From UBA10161 sp038891035 (GTDB taxonomy: Archaea; Micrarchaeota; Micrarchaeia; Anstonellales; Anstonellaceae), in NCBI GenBank assembly GCA_038891035.1, contig JAWAEW010000002.1, positions 24,971 through 88,970 on the forward strand: a DNA stretch of 64,000 bases. The letters are read 5' to 3'. Positions 59,964 through 64,000 of the stretch are shown in pieces (position 1 is the stretch's first letter; each line of letters opens with the position of its first letter). Position numbers and translations under genes: made by a program. The notes below the pieces were generated by a model. That model was not told where the DNA came from. It searched no databases and saw only the letters and a list, made by a program, of their open reading frames with translations.

Positions 59964-62156
59964 CTAAAGATCAAGGAAGTCGTTTGGAGATGGCGGTTCT
60001 GGCTTTTCGCCCTTTCTTGTGCGTATTTGCTTAACTACTTTTGCTACAAGCTCTTTCGGCAGAGGCTCGTAGCCTGCGTATTCTTGATATGGAATTCCTC
60101 GCCCTTGGGTTGCAGAGCGCAAATCATTGCCGAAGCCGAACATTTCAGCAACTGGCAGCTTTACTATAATTATCGAGGTTTCTCCTTCTTGCTGCATGTC
60201 AAGCAGCTGCCCGCGTCTTCCTTGGATGAGGTTGATAACGTTGCCTACATATTCGTGTGGGCAAAGTATTGTTACCTTTTGCTTTGGTTCTTGAAGCGTC
60301 ACCCCTGCATAAAGCATTGCGGCGTAGATGGGTCTTTTTGTTGCAGGAATTATTTGAGCAGGACCTCGGTGGACAGGATCTTCGTGAATCAGAGCGTCTT
60401 GAAGTCTCACTTTTACACCGACTACCTTCTCTTTTGCAAGAGGACCGCAATCCATAGCTTCTTCGAAGCCTTGAATTAGAAGTTCCATTATTTCATTGAG
60501 ATACTGAATTCCTCGTGTGTCATTTATCAGCACATTTTTGTTGTGGATGTCTATAACTGATTTTGCATCTTCACGTGGCATACCGCACTCAACTAGAGTT
60601 TCAACGATCGCTTTGCCTTTAGGCCTTCCGTCTGGTATTTTGCCTTCGATCATTGCTTCGTAGACACTTTTTTCAAGAGGCTCCACCATAAATTTCAGCT
60701 TAGTGTGTTTGTTGGGCGACTTCCCCTCCACCAGATCCGATTTGCCAGTAATCATCTCTCTGTAAACAACGATCGGCGGCGAGGTTACAATTGGAATGCC
60801 CTTTTCTTTTGCTATTTTGTATTCAATTATCTCAAGGTGCAGCTCCCCCATTCCAGAAATCAGATGCTCACCGGTCTCGTGATTTATCTCTACTTTCAGA
60901 GTCGGATCTTCTTTGCTTATTTGGCGCAAGGCCAAAATAAGCTTTGATAAGTCTTTGCTATCTTTTGCTTCGATACTTTTTGTAACCACAGGCTCGGAAT
61001 AATGCTTTATTTGCTCAAATGGAGTTATAGGGCCTGCTGAAACAGTTTCACCTACATATATGTCTCTGAGTCCTACCAAACCGACAATTGAGCCTGCAAT
61101 TGCACCATCTACCATAACTCGGTCAGGTCCCATATAAATTGCACACTGCTGCACTTTTTCATTAGTCATTCTGGATGCAAGATAAAGCATGTCTCCTTTT
61201 TTGACTGCACCGGAGAATAGGCGCACCACTGCAACTTCTCCTGCATGCTCGTCGTTTACCACGCCAAAACAGACGCCGATTGTCTTTGCTTTTGGATCGC
61301 ATGAAAGCATTGCTTTTCCATCTTCTGAGTCCAAATCGCCTTTCCAAATGACCGGAATTCTGTACTTTTGTGCTTCTTTTGGATTTGGCAGATGATCCAC
61401 CACCATTTGCAAAAGGACTTCATCTAAGGGCGATTTTTCAACCAAAATTTTGTGTTCGCCTGCGCGGCAGTGGTTATAAATATCCGGGAATTTTATTGAA
61501 AATTTATTCATGCTTTTGATGGAAACAGCCCACTTGTGGAAGGCCGAGCCGAACGCAACATTTCCTTTCGAAACTCCTATTTGCCATTCTGTCTTCTTTT
61601 CAGGTGGAGCATGTTGTTCAATGATTTTGTTTATGCCTGTGATGATTTTGATAAACCTTGCCTGCATCGCATTTGCATCAAGCTGAAGCTCGTTAATCAG
61701 CCTATCCACTTTGTTGATAAACACGGTGGGCTTAGCCCGCTCCTTTAGAGCCTGTCGAAGCACTGTTTCAGTCTGAGGCATTATTCCTTCCACTGCATCT
61801 ACTACCAGCACTACTCCATCAACTGCCCGCATGGCGCGAGTAACATGGCCTCCAAAATCTACGTGCCCAGGCGTATCAATCAGATTGATAAGATAGTCTT
61901 GTCCATCATAGTTGAATGCAAGCGAGATATTTGCTGCTTTGATTGTGATCCCTCTTGCTTGCTCTTGCTCATCAAAATCCATCACCCTTTGCTCGCCTGC
62001 AAGCTCTTTGGAAATCAGCCCTGCTCTTGCAACCAATGAATCAGTCATGGTAGTTTTTCCATGGTCTACATGAGCAACAATTGCAATATTTCTTACGTTG
62101 TCAATATTGTCCATCATCTTTACTACTTCTTCTACGACATATTCTTTGCGCACCAT
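59964..62156 (-). CDS. fusA: Elongation factor 2 (aEF-2)
   Basis: 730 residues; translocates the ribosome. G1 AHVDHGKTTMTDSL, G3 DTPGHVDFGGHV, G4 NKVDRL, and near residue 595 the diphthamide loop HEDPVHRGPAQIIPATKR. The modifying enzyme Dph6 is encoded at 27542. C-terminal domain YVGNVINLIQGRRGQLLDM. TATA-like TGATATAAAAGC lies at 62205-62216 on the minus strand. Confidence 0.98.
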   Translation of the reverse strand: MVRKEYVVEEVVKMMDNIDNVRNIAIVAHVDHGKTTMTDSLVARAGLISKELAGEQRVMDFDEQEQARGITIKAANISLAFNYDGQDYLINLIDTPGHVDFGGHVTRAMRAVDGVVLVVDAVEGIMPQTETVLRQALKERAKPTVFINKVDRLINELQLDANAMQARFIKIITGINKIIEQHAPPEKKTEWQIGVSKGNVAFGSAFHKWAVSIKSMNKFSIKFPDIYNHCRAGEHKILVEKSPLDEVLLQMVVDHLPNPKEAQKYRIPVIWKGDLDSEDGKAMLSCDPKAKTIGVCFGVVNDEHAGEVAVVRLFSGAVKKGDMLYLASRMTNEKVQQCAIYMGPDRVMVDGAIAGSIVGLVGLRDIYVGETVSAGPITPFEQIKHYSEPVVTKSIEAKDSKDLSKLILALRQISKEDPTLKVEINHETGEHLISGMGELHLEIIEYKIAKEKGIPIVTSPPIVVYREMITGKSDLVEGKSPNKHTKLKFMVEPLEKSVYEAMIEGKIPDGRPKGKAIVETLVECGMPREDAKSVIDIHNKNVLINDTRGIQYLNEIMELLIQGFEEAMDCGPLAKEKVVGVKVRLQDALIHEDPVHRGPAQIIPATKRPIYAAMLYAGVTLQEPKQKVTILCPHEYVGNVINLIQGRRGQLLDMQQEGETSIIIVKLPVAEMFGFGNDLRSATQGRGIPYQEYAGYEPLPKELVAKVVKQIRTRKGEKPEPPSPNDFLDL

Positions 62157-62261
62157 AGCAATACCCCTTCAGATGAGCCTGAGAAAACGCAGCTCAAACA
62201 GCCTGCTTTTATATCATAAGATTTTTATTATATTGCAATGCAAGCCATGATTGGTGCAAAA

Positions 62262-63131
62262 ATGAAGGCACAGGCCTCAGTAGAGTACATGCCTATTCTT
62301 GCAGTAGGGCTTATTGTGCTGCTTTTTGCCATCTCTATTGTTGCAATTCAGCCATATCTTGCATATTCTACCAAAATAAATTCTGCAAAAGAATACTGGG
62401 CATATGCGCAGCCGATTGCAATAACAGACTATCAAGTGACTCAGGCACAGATACTGTTGCAACTTCAAAACACTCACTCAATTGGGTTAATTGTGAAAGG
62501 AATCGCAGTAAACGGGATATGGGTGCCTTTTGCAAAAACAGAAGCGCCATTCAATGCCTCTGCTATCTCTATGTGCTACTCTGCTCAGGATTGCTTTTTG
62601 TCACTTTGGGCAGGCCAAAAAGCAATTGTGTTTATAGACGGAATAAATTCTTCTTCGCACTTTATGGAACTTTGCTCTCCTGGCGGAAACTTTCAGGATG
62701 GGAGACCTTATGAAGCCAACATAACGATACTGTACGAAATCCAAGGCAGGCAGGAGACTCAAGAAGGAAAAATGCCCATTGTAGGAACCTGCCAATATCT
62801 TACTATAAACGAGACTAAAGTTGAAGTATCTGCTCCACTTCAGATAATCACCTCTTCTTTGCCAGATGGAACTGCCAACGCTGTTTACATGGAACAGATA
62901 GATGCGGTCGGCTGTATTGAAAGGTGCGAATGGAGCATTTTCAATCTTCCCTGGGTGCCAAATTTCCAAAACAGCACTAGCCTCTGCCAGCAGGGGCAGT
63001 GCAGTCACATGCTAATAGGATATCCGACAATGCAAAACAACAAGATTATTGTCGTAAGGGTTAGAGACTACTCTGGAAGGGAGACAACAAAAAGCATAAA
63101 TCTGACAATCAATGCGCCAGAACCACCATAG
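62262..63131 (+). CDS. Class III signal peptide surface protein
   Basis: 289 residues from ATG 62262, chosen because GGTGCAAAA precedes it; an ATG 8 codons upstream lacks a site. KAQASVEYMPILAVGLIVLLF gives a Q-x-S-x-E class III motif and membrane helix. Extracellular part has Cys pairs (CYSAQDCFLS, GCIERCEW, CQQGQC) and Ig-like strands ending SINLTINAPEP. Isolated from the pilus locus and set between EF-2 and uS7, on the other strand. Confidence 0.7.
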   Translation: MKAQASVEYMPILAVGLIVLLFAISIVAIQPYLAYSTKINSAKEYWAYAQPIAITDYQVTQAQILLQLQNTHSIGLIVKGIAVNGIWVPFAKTEAPFNASAISMCYSAQDCFLSLWAGQKAIVFIDGINSSSHFMELCSPGGNFQDGRPYEANITILYEIQGRQETQEGKMPIVGTCQYLTINETKVEVSAPLQIITSSLPDGTANAVYMEQIDAVGCIERCEWSIFNLPWVPNFQNSTSLCQQGQCSHMLIGYPTMQNNKIIVVRVRDYSGRETTKSINLTINAPEPP

Positions 63132-63136
63132 ACGGC

Positions 63137-63748
63137 TTATCTTGCAGCGCGAGCCATTCTTTCGGTTTCATCTCTCTTCTTTATCGCATATGAAGAGTTG
63201 ACATCTCCTTTTGCAGCAAACTCTATCTCATCTGCAAGCGCTTCTGCCAGAGTCTTTTTCTTGTCAAATGAGCCCATAACTGCTGCCAAGGCAATATTTC
63301 GAAGAGCCATATCCAATCTTCTGGATGCAGAAATATCTACTGCAACCTGATAAGAAACGCCGCCCATTGAAACACGAGTGAAATCCTCTCTTGGGGCTGA
63401 GTTTTGCAAGGCATCTACCAAAAGCTGGATTGGGTTTTTCTTGGTTCTTGCTTCTACAATCTCGAATGCTTCTTGAACTATTGCAAGCGCTTTAGTTTTC
63501 TTGCCTTGCATTCGCCCATCAGTACGAATAACCTTTCCTGAGGTTTTCTCTCCTGTCCCGCCCCTCATGAGCTTGTTTGCCAGCCTCTCAACAATATTGA
63601 CTTTGCGCTTTCCGAATTGAACTTTTGCATGCCGGCCGTGAGAATATGGTAAAAGCACTGCTGAAAGGTTGGCATAAAGAGCAAGCGAAGGGTCAGAAAT
63701 TTTAACATCAGAAACTGAATATTTACCAAATATCTTTTGCTCGACCAT
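63137..63748 (-). CDS. rps7: Ribosomal protein uS7
   Basis: 203 residues. ANKLMRGGTGEKTSGKVIRT, ARTKKNPIQLLVDALQNSAPRE (in part), YQVAVDISASRRLDMALRNI and the C-terminal SSYAIKKRDETERMARAAR. Confidence 0.96.
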   Translation of the reverse strand: MVEQKIFGKYSVSDVKISDPSLALYANLSAVLLPYSHGRHAKVQFGKRKVNIVERLANKLMRGGTGEKTSGKVIRTDGRMQGKKTKALAIVQEAFEIVEARTKKNPIQLLVDALQNSAPREDFTRVSMGGVSYQVAVDISASRRLDMALRNIALAAVMGSFDKKKTLAEALADEIEFAAKGDVNSSYAIKKRDETERMARAAR

Positions 63749-63752
63749 GAAA

Positions 63753-64000
63753 TTACCTCTTTGGCTTCTCCTTTCTCTTCTGGACTAACATTTGCAAATC
63801 AACGCCGTTGACTTTTATAACCTTGTAGCGAACCCCCGGAATAGACCCCATCTGCCCTCTTTGCGATCCGCCAAGTCCGTCTACAGTCACTTCATCGTGC
63901 TCGTCTATATAGTTGATTGCTCCTGTGCGAGGTGCAAAGGCTGTGATAAACTTGCCGTTCTTGACAAGTTGTATCTTGACGCACTTTATCAGGCCTGAGT
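63753..64000 (-). CDS. rps12: Ribosomal protein uS12, 3' part only
   Basis: The frame from the window edge reads SGLIKCVKIQLVKNGKFITAF, APRTGAINYIDEHDEVTVDG, GSIPGVRYKVIKVNGVDL and ends KRKEKPKR before TAA at 63753. That is the last 82 residues of archaeal uS12; the start is outside the window. The stop is 5 bases before the uS7 ATG, the usual str order. Confidence 0.95.
   Translation of the reverse strand, partial: SGLIKCVKIQLVKNGKFITAFAPRTGAINYIDEHDEVTVDGLGGSQRGQMGSIPGVRYKVIKVNGVDLQMLVQKRKEKPKR

Noticed and set aside
1..64000. CRISPR arrays, rRNA genes and replication origin
   Set aside because: No regularly spaced direct repeats, no rRNA core sequences and no cluster of origin repeats or orc1/cdc6 gene are visible.

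Overview
The window is archaeal chromosome, most likely from a DPANN-type lineage (Diapherotrites/Micrarchaeota-like; this placement is inference, not proof). The evidence is the archaeal ribosomal super-cluster with archaeal/eukaryal-only proteins (eS4, eL14, eL18, eL19, eL32, eL34, eL40), aEF-1A, aEF-2, RpoD, RpoN, Rpp29, aIF1, Cbf5 and SecY, two FtsZ paralogues, class III (Q-x-S-x-E) pilin signal peptides, TATA boxes of the TTTAAATA/TTTATAAA kind, and tRNA genes split by tiny bulge-helix-bulge introns. Many starts are preceded by a GGTGA(T/A) Shine-Dalgarno, which I used to choose between alternative start codons.

Layout. 1-3885: 3' part of argG, an HGSNAT-like membrane acyltransferase and a bacterial-style threonyl-tRNA synthetase. 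3953-18081: a surface-appendage locus on the minus strand, with a secretion ATPase, two TadC/FlaJ-like membrane proteins, several class III pilin-like proteins, and large secreted proteins carrying LamG and knottin-like cysteine modules. This locus is interrupted at 7646-9201 by a plus-strand bacterial gene ending in a type IX secretion sorting domain, next to a gene remnant. 18133-28186: DNA ligase, the wreck of a second type IX sorting-domain gene, an ATP-cone/nuclease protein, an arrestin-like protein, an ion permease, a small ATP-cone protein, a cation/calcium exchanger, ftsZ1 and ftsZ2, tRNA-Ala and dph6. 28188-36980: a ferredoxin, uS10 with EF-1A, eL40, a Kef-type antiporter, hypothetical proteins, three split tRNAs and a cysteine-repeat lipoprotein.

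36977-59261 is a nearly unbroken minus-strand ribosomal super-operon reading uL3-uL4-uL23-uL2-uS19-uL22-uS3-uL29-aIF1-Rpp29-uS17-uL14-uL24-eS4-uL5-uS14-uS8-uL6-eL32-eL19-uL18-uS5-uL30-uL15-SecY-AdkA-EMC3/DUF106-eL34-Cmk-eL14-Cbf5-tRNA-Ser-uS13-uS4-uS11-RpoD-tRNA-Leu-eL18-uL13-uS9-RpoN-Zn protein-tRNA-Pro-uS2. 59454-64000 holds a secreted protein, EF-2, a class III signal-peptide protein, uS7 and the 3' end of uS12.

The most unusual points are: (1) an intact and a decayed type IX secretion C-terminal domain in an archaeal chromosome, the intact one inside a pilus locus; (2) three tRNA genes whose introns lie in the T arm rather than the anticodon loop, alongside two canonical-position introns that obey the same geometric rule; (3) an archaeal surface protein combining about ten knottin-like Cys motifs with two LamG domains; (4) an unlisted 51-residue zinc-type gene opposite the uL15/secY junction.
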